From assembly GCA_030835305.1 (NCBI GenBank), contig JAURPJ010000090.1:1-64000 (forward strand): a stretch of 64,000 nt of DNA. The letters are read 5' to 3'. The notes beneath the pieces are model-generated. The model saw nothing but the letters and a program-made list of their open reading frames with translations. It was not told where the DNA came from and searched no databases. The position numbers were made by a program, and so were the translations under genes. The stretch comes from Verrucomicrobiota bacterium. GTDB taxonomy: Bacteria; Verrucomicrobiota; Verrucomicrobiia; Verrucomicrobiales; Akkermansiaceae. Positions 1 to 9,100 of this stretch are shown here, in pieces. The stretch's first letter is position 1; each line of letters opens with the position of its first letter.

Positions 1-415
1 CGAAACCAAAAAACTAGTCCCTTCAGCCCCTCATTCAACACCTAAGTCAGCGCTTCAAGAGAGGTGGGCGTTCTTCAGGCAATCGAGGCTCCGGGTGCCC
101 TGCGTTTCCGGAAGGCGGGTGGTTTAGAAAACATCGCAACGCGTTGAGGGAGGATGATGGACCACTGCTCACCGAGAGTAAAGCGGACTGCCCCAAGCTT
201 TTTTCGAGCTTTTTCCTGACTTGGAGTTCAGGGAGACACTTCTGGTATTTCACTTTGGCGAACTTTCATCTTCGGGTCTACCTTTTGGAGGTATCCTTGG
301 CACCAAATTGAATACGTCTCGGAATGCCTGCAAGATGGTCGATGGCATGGCAGTGTATTGATGTGTGTGGACAAGTGGTTGATTACGATTGATGAAAGGC
401 TGCCGAACCGTGTCG
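1..415. other. Stretch without a convincing gene
   Basis: I see no supportable gene here. A 68-codon open frame on the minus strand (47-253) has no recognisable motif and no plausible start context. The stretch lies upstream of a decayed serine-hydrolase fragment, so it may be further eroded sequence from the same lost gene. Confidence 0.4.
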
Positions 416-602
416 CGGCTTCGGTGGCTAATGCATTGGGATCAGTTTTCCGCGCCGAAGATCTATATCGAACCCACGGGAGTAATGGTCATCGTTCGGT
501 TCTCCTCCCACCCCTAGGCAAAAAAACGACTCCATCGACCCAATTTCGCTGCCCGCCTACCAGGCCTTGGCTGAGTATCTCATTGCCAAAGACAAGAACT
601 GA
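416..602 (+). pseudogene. Remnant of a beta-lactamase-family serine hydrolase (C-terminal end)
   Basis: Two reading frames together resemble the C-terminus of class C beta-lactamase/6-aminohexanoate-dimer-hydrolase type serine hydrolases. Positions 416-517 read ...FSAPKIYIEPTGVMVIVRFSSHP and then hit a TAG. Shifted by one base, 519-602 reads ...DSIDPISLPAYQALAEYLIAK and ends at a TGA. In intact family members these strings are continuous (K-I-Y-I-x-P...V-I-V-R-F-S-S-H-P...S-L-P-A-Y). No SxxK or YxN catalytic motif remains and the 5' part is missing. I infer a gene inactivated by a frameshift near 511-520 and by 5' loss. The family call rests on recalled motif similarity only. Confidence 0.5.
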
Positions 603-735
603 AAGGGGTAACCAAGATGTGGCATATCAACGCGTCGTGAGCGAGAGTGCGCCCGGATTTCGGCCAAGAAAAACTTCGCCATGATTTCATTTTAGTTTCA
701 TACAGGGTTCACGTTTATTTCGTATCGATGTTTTT

Positions 736-1161
736 ATGAAATTACCCGATGCCCTGAAATGCCCAGTAATTTTCGCTCTGGCAATGACCCTTCTTGCCAG
801 TTGCGTTAACGATGACTGGAAGACTACCGATGAAGTGGAGATTCTCAGCGAATTGAAATCACCCGACGGCAAATACATCGTTACAGTTTTCTCCTGCTCT
901 GGCGGCGGAGCGGCCGGATACGTCTACACCAATGTCAATCTAAGAGAAGCTTCGGAGACGCTTGACCAGAGAGATTTTCTTCTGGGTGAACATTTGTGGA
1001 ACAGCTTTTCGGACATCACAGTGGATTGGCGAGATTCAGTAAATCTTGAAGTCACCTATCGATGGGCGGGTGATCACCCCGACTATAAGACGAAAAATGG
1101 GAGGACAGTTCCAAAAAAGGGCAATGTGAAGATTAGTTACATCCTTTTGCCAACCGATTGA
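736..1161 (+). CDS. Small putative lipoprotein of unknown function
   Basis: A 141-residue protein with a short basic/hydrophobic leader ending in a lipobox, L-A-S-C, with the lipidated cysteine at about residue 23. It should be exported by Sec, cleaved by signal peptidase II and anchored in the inner or outer membrane. The mature part is a soluble beta-rich domain containing the phrase SPDGKYIVTVFSCSGGGAAG. This resembles small uncharacterised lipoproteins, but I do not recognise a named family. It stands alone, with about 130 bp to the preceding pseudogene and 170 bp to the next gene, and in those gaps I see nothing definite. Confidence 0.65.
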   Translation: MKLPDALKCPVIFALAMTLLASCVNDDWKTTDEVEILSELKSPDGKYIVTVFSCSGGGAAGYVYTNVNLREASETLDQRDFLLGEHLWNSFSDITVDWRDSVNLEVTYRWAGDHPDYKTKNGRTVPKKGNVKISYILLPTD

Positions 1162-1331
1162 TCGCGGCAGCCGGAGGCCCCCAACCAAACATTGAAGCGA
1201 AACGAATCCCGCGCAGCCACATGGCAGAGACTGATGATAGGAAGCCAAAACCATTCAGACCTCAGTGGTTTTCGCGGTGGTCGTGAAGTGGTCTTGTCTT
1301 TGAACCTGGCGGATTTTCGCTACGGTGAGGC

Positions 1332-1700
1332 ATGACGAAATTGTTGATCACGGGTTTGCTGGTGGGAATCATTGCGGGTTTGGTAGGAGCGCTTTGTGGA
1401 GTAGGTGGTGGAATTATCATGGTGCCGGCGTTTGTAATGGCCCTGGGGATGGGACAGAAGACGGCGGTGGCGACGTCACTGGCGGTTGTGGTTGTTTCTG
1501 GTCTTTCTGGAACTGTCAACAATGCGGTGAATTCAGATTTGATCCAGTGGAAAGTCGTGGCGGTGACTGCTTTGGGGGCGGCGGTGGCATCATGGTTTGG
1601 AGCCGATTTGATGCGGAGTCTTTCGAACCCCCAATTGCAGAAAGGGTTTGCGGTTCTAATGATCGCTGTTGGGGTGAGGATGCTCTTGATGAAAGGGTAA
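1332..1700 (+). CDS. Half-length TauE/SafE-family membrane permease
   Basis: This 122-residue protein is almost entirely hydrophobic, with about four membrane segments. Its N-terminal signature is G-x-x-A-G-L-V-G-A-L-C-G-V-G-G-G, followed by M-V-P, as in the first half of TauE/SafE (DUF81) permeases that export sulfite and other organic or sulfur anions. Full-length members are about 250 residues with two repeats. This one carries a single repeat and would have to work as a dimer, which is also seen in other bacteria. A Shine-Dalgarno-like GGTGAGG lies just before the ATG. The next gene starts 19 bp downstream, which suggests co-transcription. The substrate cannot be read from the sequence. 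Confidence 0.8.
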   Translation: MTKLLITGLLVGIIAGLVGALCGVGGGIIMVPAFVMALGMGQKTAVATSLAVVVVSGLSGTVNNAVNSDLIQWKVVAVTALGAAVASWFGADLMRSLSNPQLQKGFAVLMIAVGVRMLLMKG

Positions 1701-1719
1701 TTGGACGTAGCCTTTTCCC

Positions 1720-2823
1720 GTGGACTCAGTGACACAGGCAGTGCTCGGAGGAGTGGTGGGCGAGTTAGTACTTGGTCGCAAGATTGGTGGCAAGGGGATG
1801 GTTTGGGGCCTTTTTCTTGGCACCTTACCGGATCTCGATATTCTGTTTTTTCCGTGGCTGGATCAGGTAGAGAAGTTGCGTTGGCATCGTGGGATTTCGC
1901 ATTCCTTTCTCATGATGGTGGTGGCGGCTTTTGTTTTTGCAAAGCCGTTGGCGTGGGTGCATCGCAAGCAAGGCGTTAGCGCGCGGCGTGCGTGGTGGTT
2001 TGTTTTTCTGGTCTGGAGCACGCACGTGCTGATCGATGTTTTTACGAGTTACGGGACGCAGGTTTACGAGCCTTTTTCGGATGCCCGGGTGGCGTGGAGC
2101 AATCTGTTCATTATTGATCTGTTTTTCACCCTGCCGCTGCTTCTTTTGGTGGTCTATCGGGGGTGGAGAGGGTTGCTAAATTTCCGGGAACTCGTGGTTT
2201 TTCACTATAGTGGAAGTGAGCCGGATGTCCGCCCGAAGTTTGATGAGGTATCACGCAAGGGGGCGGCGATGGTGATGTCTATCAGTTCTCTTTATGTTGC
2301 TTTTAGTCTGGTTATGAAGCTTTGGGCGATGGATCGGATCCAAGGGCAAATGGTGGAAGAAATTCCGGATGGCGAGTTGGTTGAGGTGGCGCCGACGCCT
2401 TTCAATACAATTCTTTGGCGGGGTTTGATTGAAACGGAGAAGGGGTATTTTGTGACACACTGGTCACCCTTTGATGAAGGGCCGGCGGGCTACTATTTTT
2501 TTGCGAAGCAGCATGAACTTTGTGAGTCGTTTCAAGAGGAGGAGATGTTCGAAGGGCTGAAATGGTTTTCGCGGGGACATTGGGTGGCGCGTGAAACACC
2601 GGATGGATACGTGGAGTTTATCGATATCAGGTTTGGCGAAGTGCGTGATCACGAAGCGGGAAAACTGTTGTCGATGTTTCGATGGCACTTGTCCTATGAT
2701 GATCAGGGCGGGTTCAAGGCGGAACGACCGCCTCGTCGTTTCAAGATGGGTGATACCTTAAGCGCTCTTTGGAAAAGGCTTTTGGGGAACCGGAGGGAGT
2801 GGGAAGGGTTGGAGGCGTTTTAG
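1720..2823 (+). CDS. YdjM-family membrane-bound metal-dependent hydrolase
   Basis: The 367-residue protein begins at a GTG codon (MDSVTQAVLGG), which gives the canonical N-terminus of the LexA-regulated YdjM/DUF457 inner-membrane hydrolase family. Family motifs visible are D-S-x-T-Q-A near the start, the P-D-L-D pair around residue 36-39, the H-R-G-I-S-H-S box around residue 56-62 and a later H-x-x-x-D (HVLIDVFTSYGT). These His/Asp residues are the presumed metal ligands. Several membrane helices fill the first 200 residues, then a soluble C-terminal domain follows. The physiological substrate of the family is unsettled. It follows the TauE-like gene by 19 bp and probably shares its transcript. 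Confidence 0.8.
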   Translation: MDSVTQAVLGGVVGELVLGRKIGGKGMVWGLFLGTLPDLDILFFPWLDQVEKLRWHRGISHSFLMMVVAAFVFAKPLAWVHRKQGVSARRAWWFVFLVWSTHVLIDVFTSYGTQVYEPFSDARVAWSNLFIIDLFFTLPLLLLVVYRGWRGLLNFRELVVFHYSGSEPDVRPKFDEVSRKGAAMVMSISSLYVAFSLVMKLWAMDRIQGQMVEEIPDGELVEVAPTPFNTILWRGLIETEKGYFVTHWSPFDEGPAGYYFFAKQHELCESFQEEEMFEGLKWFSRGHWVARETPDGYVEFIDIRFGEVRDHEAGKLLSMFRWHLSYDDQGGFKAERPPRRFKMGDTLSALWKRLLGNRREWEGLEAF

Positions 2824-2866
2824 AGTTTGATTCATGTAAATAAATAGTTTAGAACACTCAACGGTT

Positions 2867-3586
2867 TTGGGCCGTCAGCTAGCAATTGGAGATATTCATG
2901 GATGCTTGAATTCCTTGAAGACTCTTCTGGAATTTGTCCAACCGGTCGCGGATGACGAGGTGATCATGTTGGGCGATTATGTGGATCGTGGCCCGGACAG
3001 CAAGGGGGTGATCGACTACCTGCTGGACTGGCCTTGGGAGGCGAAGTTGATCCCTCTAAAGGGAAATCATGAGATCATCATGGATGAGGCCGAATTTTCC
3101 GCGAAACATCTGAACTACTGGTGTCGGGTCGGCGGACTGGAGACGATTGCGTCCTATGATGCGCGTTTTGCGAATATCCCGGACAGTCATTGGGAGTTTA
3201 TCAGGAATTCCCTTCCCTATTACGAAACCGAGCAGGTGATTTATGTTCATGGCGGAGTGGGGCCAATGAAGCCGCTGGTCAAACAGGATCCGGTGAATTT
3301 GGCGTGGCGTCGTTTTCCTGATGCCAAGGAGCATCGTTCGGGAAAGCTCGTGGTGTGTGGTCATACCATCCAGCGCAAGGGACGGCCCACCGACAAGGGA
3401 CACACGGTGTGCATAGATACCGCGGCCTGCCAGGGAGGTTGGCTCACTTGCTTCAACGCTAAGAAGGGTCGCTATTGGCAGGCCAATGAAAAAGGCCAAA
3501 CTCGAAAAAAGAAGCTCAAGGCTTGGAAGAAAAAGAAGGCGAGGGCGCTCGAAGCGACTACGTCTTCTTCCTCGCCAAAAAGTTGA
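2867..3586 (+). CDS. PPP-type serine/threonine protein phosphatase (metallophosphoesterase)
   Basis: This 239-residue calcineurin-like phosphoesterase has the three classical metal-binding motifs in order: G-D-I-H-G (residues 8-12), G-D-Y-V-D-R-G (36-42) and G-N-H-E (66-69). Later histidines lie in YVHGG and CGHT. It resembles bacterial PrpA/PrpB-like PPP phosphatases that dephosphorylate proteins or bis-nucleoside tetraphosphate. The start is a TTG (2867), chosen because the conserved G-D-I-H-G lies only seven residues in and no ATG fits. The C-terminus is a lysine-rich tail (about residues 205-235), unusual for the family, that may bind nucleic acid or acidic partners. Its 3' end overlaps the convergent downstream gene by 29 bp. 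Confidence 0.88.
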   Translation: MGRQLAIGDIHGCLNSLKTLLEFVQPVADDEVIMLGDYVDRGPDSKGVIDYLLDWPWEAKLIPLKGNHEIIMDEAEFSAKHLNYWCRVGGLETIASYDARFANIPDSHWEFIRNSLPYYETEQVIYVHGGVGPMKPLVKQDPVNLAWRRFPDAKEHRSGKLVVCGHTIQRKGRPTDKGHTVCIDTAACQGGWLTCFNAKKGRYWQANEKGQTRKKKLKAWKKKKARALEATTSSSSPKS

Positions 3587-4451
3587 TCGAGAGCCCAATT
3601 TGGCACCAGCAGATCAGGGTTAGAACGAGAGTCGCCACCCATGTGCCGAGTGAGATCAAGTGGTTCTGGTTTTGGAGATCGACCGGCCATTCCTGGGTCA
3701 CAAAATGCATCACCAGAAGCGCCTGGCTGATCAAAAACAGGACGGGAAAGATGAAGAACAAGGGTTTCCAAACAGTGTTTGCTGGTTGGAGTCCCGGGTG
3801 GTTCCGGACGTTGTAGTTCCAAAGCTTGGCCCAACCATACACGGCGACAAAGCACCACAGGGCATTGAAGACCGGCAGAAAAAGAAAGCGAACCGCCTTT
3901 CCTCCAGTGAGGTGGCTCCCAAACATGCGCATCATCTCCCAAGCCCGGTGCAGATAGATGATCGCCAGGGTGACCCATGCGACGAGCCCGAGTGTGGCCA
4001 GAGAGAAGAGGAACGTCCTAGTGTTGTCACTGGCGATGTTTTGGCAGAGATAAATCAAGCCACTGGGGACGAGGAGGGTCAGGAAAAAGAGGAGGAGGTT
4101 TGCCGGGTGGAGGTGGGGGAGATACAGTCCTCCGGGTGGGCCGTCCCAGATGGTCCGCGTTTTTGGCGCGGCATAGGGATCGCTATCGCCAAGGTCGGAT
4201 GGCGGAACTGAGTTCGGCGCTCTTTTTTGAGTCGGAATCAGGCCAAGGATGCGACCTGCTGTCTGCTTGTCGTCGGTTTCGTTTTTCCAAACGAGGTGAT
4301 GACCAAGGAGTTTTCTATCGATAGCGAGAGCACGGAGTTCACGAAAGTCCACGGGGCCATAGGACTCGCCTTCGATCTCATAAAACCATCCCGCAGAACC
4401 CGAAGTCCGACGAGATGGGGATGAATTGGGACGGGAAGGGAGTCTGGCCAC
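3558..4451 (-). CDS. DUF4339 (GYF_2) domain membrane protein
   Basis: The 297-residue product starts with a proline/serine-rich stretch. A GYF_2/DUF4339 domain follows at about residues 21-75 (G-W-F-Y-E-I-E-G-E-S-Y-G-P-V), a presumed peptide-binding module common at the N-terminus of bacterial membrane proteins. The C-terminal half has four strongly hydrophobic segments (roughly 107-128, 135-160, 190-215, 225-295), so it is an inner-membrane protein with a cytosolic sensor-like domain. It lies 14 bp downstream of lpdA on the same strand and is likely co-transcribed. Its last 29 bp overlap the convergent phosphatase gene. The molecular role is unknown. Confidence 0.75.
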   Translation of the reverse strand: MARLPSRPNSSPSRRTSGSAGWFYEIEGESYGPVDFRELRALAIDRKLLGHHLVWKNETDDKQTAGRILGLIPTQKRAPNSVPPSDLGDSDPYAAPKTRTIWDGPPGGLYLPHLHPANLLLFFLTLLVPSGLIYLCQNIASDNTRTFLFSLATLGLVAWVTLAIIYLHRAWEMMRMFGSHLTGGKAVRFLFLPVFNALWCFVAVYGWAKLWNYNVRNHPGLQPANTVWKPLFFIFPVLFLISQALLVMHFVTQEWPVDLQNQNHLISLGTWVATLVLTLICWCQIGLSINFLARKKT

Positions 4452-4465
4452 GGCACTGGGGCGAC

Positions 4466-5848
4466 CTAGAAGTGAATGGCGTGGCCGTCTGCATCGAGGG
4501 TGGCCTCGTGGATGGCCTCGGCGAGAGTTGGGTGGGCGTGAATGGTGGCGTGGATGTCATCAATCGTGGCCTCGAGCGAAAGAGCGAGACCCATTTCGGA
4601 GATCAGATCAGTGGCATTTTCACCGATGATGTGAGCGCCGAGAACCTCGCCGTATTCCTTGCCGAACAGGATCTTCACGAAGCCTTCGGTCTCGCCGCTG
4701 GCTTGGGCTTTGCCAAGTGCTTGATAAGGGAATTTGCCGACCTTGTATTCGATACCTTCTTCCTTGAGGGCACGCTCGGTCTTGCCCACGGAAGCGACCT
4801 CGGGATAGCAATAGGTGCAGCCCGGGAAGTCTCCAACACGCTTGACGGAAGAGCCTTCGACAAAGATTCCTTCAACGCACTGCATCGCTTCGAAGCTGGC
4901 GGTGTGGGCGAGCCAAGGAGGTCCGGCGATGTCGCCGATGGCGTAAACATTCGGGATGGAGGTTTCGTAGCGCTCACCAATTTCAACCCAACCGCGGTCG
5001 GTGAGTTTGGGTTGCTGGCCGCCGGGAAGGACGGGAGCCACGCCGATGGCGACGAGGCAGCAATCGGCGGTGATTTCCTCGGTGCCACCTGAATTTTCGA
5101 CGGTAATGGTGACAGAGGTTCCGTTGTCACGGGTCGCGGTCACCTTGGTGTCGGTGAGGCAGTTAATACCGGCCTTGCGGTAGCTTTTGGTGATGGCGTC
5201 ACTGACGTCATCGTCTTCCACGGGCAGAAGATTGGCCATCATCTCGATGATGGTGACCTCGGTGCCGAAGGCGTTGTAAATGTAGCCAAACTCCACACCG
5301 ATCGCACCGGCTCCGATGATGACCATCGATTTGGGCTGCTTTTCGAGAACCATGGCTTCCTTTGAGGAAATGACGGTGGTTCGATTGAAGGGGAGGCCGG
5401 GCATGGGGCGCGACTTGGCACCGGTGGCGATAATGACGTTCTTGGCGTCGAGAACCTCGGTGGAACCGTCTTCCTTTTTGACTTCGACCTTGCCGGGAGC
5501 CTGGATGGAGCCGAAGCCGTTCACATAATCGACGTTATTTTTCTTGAAGAGGTATTCAATTCCTCCGGCTAATTCGCCGGAAACCTGACGCGAGCGACCC
5601 ACGACCTTGGTCCAGTCGTAGCTGAGGTTATCAAAGCTAAGGCCGAATTTTCCGGCATCGTGCTTCAATTGATGATAAAGGTGTGCGTTTTTAAGGAGGG
5701 CCTTGGTGGGAATGCAGCCCCAGTTGAGGCAGGTTCCGCCGGCGCGTTCCATTTCGATACAGACCACCTTTTTTCCAAGCTGACCGGCACGGATGGCCGC
5801 GACATATCCGCCAGGACCGCCACCGATAACGACAAGATCATAAGACAT
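4466..5848 (-). CDS. lpdA: Dihydrolipoyl dehydrogenase (E3)
   Basis: A 460-residue flavoprotein disulfide reductase that reoxidises dihydrolipoamide in the 2-oxoacid dehydrogenase complexes and the glycine cleavage system, passing electrons to NAD. Seen in the sequence: an N-terminal FAD fingerprint G-G-G-P-G-G-Y, the redox-active disulfide motif G-G-T-C-L-N-W-G-C with Cys40 and Cys45, and an NAD-binding G-A-G-A-I-G-V-E-F-G. The second FAD contact is A-I-G-D-I-A-G. The C-terminal catalytic pair lies in H-P-T-L-A-E (His439 and Glu444). Length and motifs are complete. No E1/E2 genes are adjacent, so it may serve several complexes. The start is an ATG with the Rossmann fold beginning at once. 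Confidence 0.97.
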   Translation of the reverse strand: MSYDLVVIGGGPGGYVAAIRAGQLGKKVVCIEMERAGGTCLNWGCIPTKALLKNAHLYHQLKHDAGKFGLSFDNLSYDWTKVVGRSRQVSGELAGGIEYLFKKNNVDYVNGFGSIQAPGKVEVKKEDGSTEVLDAKNVIIATGAKSRPMPGLPFNRTTVISSKEAMVLEKQPKSMVIIGAGAIGVEFGYIYNAFGTEVTIIEMMANLLPVEDDDVSDAITKSYRKAGINCLTDTKVTATRDNGTSVTITVENSGGTEEITADCCLVAIGVAPVLPGGQQPKLTDRGWVEIGERYETSIPNVYAIGDIAGPPWLAHTASFEAMQCVEGIFVEGSSVKRVGDFPGCTYCYPEVASVGKTERALKEEGIEYKVGKFPYQALGKAQASGETEGFVKILFGKEYGEVLGAHIIGENATDLISEMGLALSLEATIDDIHATIHAHPTLAEAIHEATLDADGHAIHF

Positions 5849-6075
5849 GTGGGGACGGTGGATAGGGAAACGAAAAAATCAAGACTGAACGATGGTGTGC
5901 GCTTCCATCGGAATAGACAGACCACCCTGGCCACACCCGGATGATGCCGGAAGGTCCCGCCTCACTAACCAATGTACCATTGAACGGAAAGATTCTGCCG
6001 GGCGCAACTGCCGGCCAGTCTGATAATTTGAAGCTTGGCTGATGAGGTGAAACTGTTTGAACATTCGGGCGAGGA

Positions 6076-6186
6076 ATGACGACCCAGGTAAAGTTTGCGA
6101 TGCTTGTTCTGACCAGCTTGCTCGTTCTGATTGTGTTCAAGTGGGTTTGTCAGTTTTCGTGGGCAGGGATTTTTCTTTTTAGCTAA
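6076..6186 (+). CDS. Candidate 36-residue single-span membrane microprotein
   Basis: Between lpdA and the large c-heme gene lies about 340 bp without a conventional gene. Within it a 36-codon frame opens with ATG and encodes a strongly hydrophobic segment (A-M-L-V-L-T-S-L-L-V-L-I-V-F) followed by aromatic residues. It stops 2 bp before the ATG of the next gene. A GAGG purine run sits immediately upstream, though closer to the ATG than usual for a ribosome-binding site. The coupling to the next gene and the compact transmembrane pattern suggest a translated leader or small membrane peptide, but a chance frame is quite possible. The remaining part of the gap (5849-6075) shows nothing recognisable. 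Confidence 0.3.
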   Translation: MTTQVKFAMLVLTSLLVLIVFKWVCQFSWAGIFLFS

Positions 6187-6188
6187 CG

Positions 6189-9100
6189 ATGATTTACCTT
6201 AATATGAAAACGATGGGATCTTTTTTCTACTTCTTTACCTTCATCCTAGGTCTGGCCTCTGCGGCTGATGATTTTCCCTTGGTGCCTAAAGATGTTGAGG
6301 TCGCGCTGTTTGCTAAAGAGCCTCTCGTCAGGAATCCTTGCGGTATAGCCTTTGATAAAAAGGGGCGGCTATGCGTAGGTATGGGCCCACAGTATCGCAA
6401 TCCAAAGCCTGATACGCCGGGCGATTCTGTCTGGATACTACTGGATCAAGACAGCGATGGTGTGGCCGACGGACATAAGGAATTTGCTTCTGGCTTCAAT
6501 GCCATTCAAAGTTTGGCGTGGCGGGGTGATTCCTTGTGGGTTGCCAACGCGCCGGACCTTACAGTGGTGCGTGATTTGAATGGCGACGATGAGGCCGACG
6601 AATACATCAGACTCTATACCGACTTAGGAAACCTTGAGCATGGTCTACACGGTCTTAACTGGGGTCCAGATGGCAAGCTGTATATGTCGAAAGGGAACTC
6701 CAAGGGACTTAACAACGCACCGGATCGCTTGGCTCCAAAACCCTTCTTGGAGTTGTGGGGCATGGAAGCACCGACTGGTTCGCCCGAGTTTCCACAACCA
6801 ATTACTTTCAAGAAAGACAACTATCAGAAGAACTATCACAAACCTTCCGATGACTGGGGGCTTTGTGGCGGTGTGCTGCGTTGCGATCCGGATGGCAGTA
6901 AATTGGAGATCGTAACGCGAGGCTCCCGGAACCCATTTGACATCACCTACGACGATGGCTTCGATTGGTTAGGTACGGACAATGACCAGAACCATGGCGA
7001 CAAGTTCTTTTCACCATTCTATGGAGCGCACTTTGGTTGGGGTCATCCATGGAGCTATGCCTGGGAAGGCAAGCAACATTGGCCATCTGCGCCTGCCGCT
7101 GGCCCGTTGTTTGAGGGTTCTGGAACTGGCGTGGTCTACTTGGGGATCTCACAATATCCTGACAAGTATCGCGGCGTGTTTTTGGTCAACGATTGGTTGA
7201 AACGTCAGGTTTATATCTATCGCCCCACTTGGGATGGCGCTTGGATGAAGCCGGATTCCGAGAAATTTAAACTTTTTGCCCACGCTGAGCGAGGGCGTTC
7301 TATGGGTGCCAGCAATGGGCGTAGCTTCGACCCGGTGGATATCGAAGTCGGACCAGACGGGGCAATCTACATCTCCAGTTGGGGCCGTGAATATGGTGCG
7401 GTGGTCAAGGATGGTAAGCAGCAGAATGAAGGCCGCATTTACAAGCTCTGGCCCAAGAATGCGCCACCACAATCACTGAACATCGAACGGGATCCCTGGA
7501 AAGATCTTAGTAGCCATCTTCCGGTTTGGCGTAGCAACGCGCAGGAAGCATTAATCAAAAAAGGTCTACCTGCCGCAGAGCGGCTAAAAGAACTTGCAGC
7601 TGATCCCACTTCGAGCAAAGCCCTGCAAACTTGGGCAGCATGGACGCTGGGTCGCATTGCCCCGGACGAGTCCACAATCGACGACTGGTTTACTTCTGCC
7701 CTGCGCCAAGAAGTTTTAAATTTACGCTTACAGTCCATCAGGATTCTAGCACATCGCGCTCGATTGCGTGGAGAACACAAGCTGCCAGACGAGATCGTCA
7801 ATTTGCTGGACGATGCTGAACCTCGCGTTCGACTAGAAGCAGTGTTGGCCTTGCGGCAAGCAAAAGACTGCAGCCAGAATGCCGCATTATTAGCATTGGC
7901 CGCCAAAGAGAATGACCGCATTACTTATTATGCGACATGGGGAGCTTTGGGCGACTTGATGACCAGAGAAGCGCGTAAAAGCTTATTGAAAGATGCGCGT
8001 ATTGGAGTACGCCGCGCTGCCTTACTAAGCCTTCTAGAAGAAGATGCTTTGGACGAAACCGAGGTTCAAGTCGTAAGTAACGATACAGATACGATCACTG
8101 CCTCCCTCGCTTCTCAATGGCTGGGCGGCAAGACAAGGACACGTATCAAGGGGGCACCGCTAAAGAATGATCGAGCGGCAACCTCATCTTCACTACTTTC
8201 TCCAAGCGGTAAAATCCCTACCGTGGAAGAAGTAATGCCCCTTCTCTCAAAAGCCAAGATCGAACGTGGCCGGGAGCTTTTCCTCAGTGCACACGGAGCA
8301 ACCTGCGCCACCTGTCATCAGATGGAAGGCATAGGCAATGCCTTTGCTCCTGACCTTTCCGATATTGGCACACGTGCAGATGCCAACTTTATCATTCGTT
8401 CTATCTTAGAACCGAGCGCCGAAATTACCGAGGGCTTCGCTATGCAGATTGTGAAGACCAAAGATGGTAGCTCGATCGGTGGTATTTTATTGGAAGAAAG
8501 CGGCCGTGCTTTGACCTTCGGGCAGATCGGCGGCAGTCAAGAGACTGTTTTGAGATCAAATATCTCAAGCCGTGAAACTGCGGAGATTTCTGCTATGCCC
8601 CCCCTAGGCGCGCTGCTGGCCCCACAACAAATTGCCGATATCACCAAGTATCTCATTTCCGCTAAATCGCCGAGTAAATCTTGGGGTAATCCCAAAACGG
8701 GCTGGCATCTCGAGACCAAAGGGGATCGCCTAGCAATTCGTCTAGATGGCTTGGAAGTCTTGAGCTACTTTTTTAAGCACAAGGAAACTAAGCGCCCCTT
8801 TTTTGCTCACGTTAAGACGCCCACAGGCATACAAGTCACACGCAATTTTCCACCGACTAAGGGTAAAGATCCTATGGACCATGGTTACATGCATCCTGGT
8901 CTTTCCTTAGGTTTCGCTAATATCAACGGCGAGAATTTCTGGCACAACAATCGTGGAGGTCTAGTTGTCAGTGAAGGATTTGAGCGCGAGCCTCTCATTA
9001 AGGATCTCTCTGCCAGTTTCGGTGTGAAGAATCGCTACCTGGGTAAAGACGGCAAGGTAGTCTGTCTGGAAATTGCCAACTATGAACTTATCAAGAACTC

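Noticed and set aside
47-253. 68-codon minus-strand frame at the left edge
   Set aside because: No motif, low-complexity Ser/Pro-rich translation, no start context; treated as chance.
358-684. 108-codon + strand frame over the serine-hydrolase remnant
   Set aside because: The translation is unlike a protein domain, whereas the other two frames here carry family-like sequence.
5838-6140. 100-codon minus-strand frame upstream of lpdA
   Set aside because: Overlaps the lpdA start, no recognisable motif, and composition unlike coding sequence.
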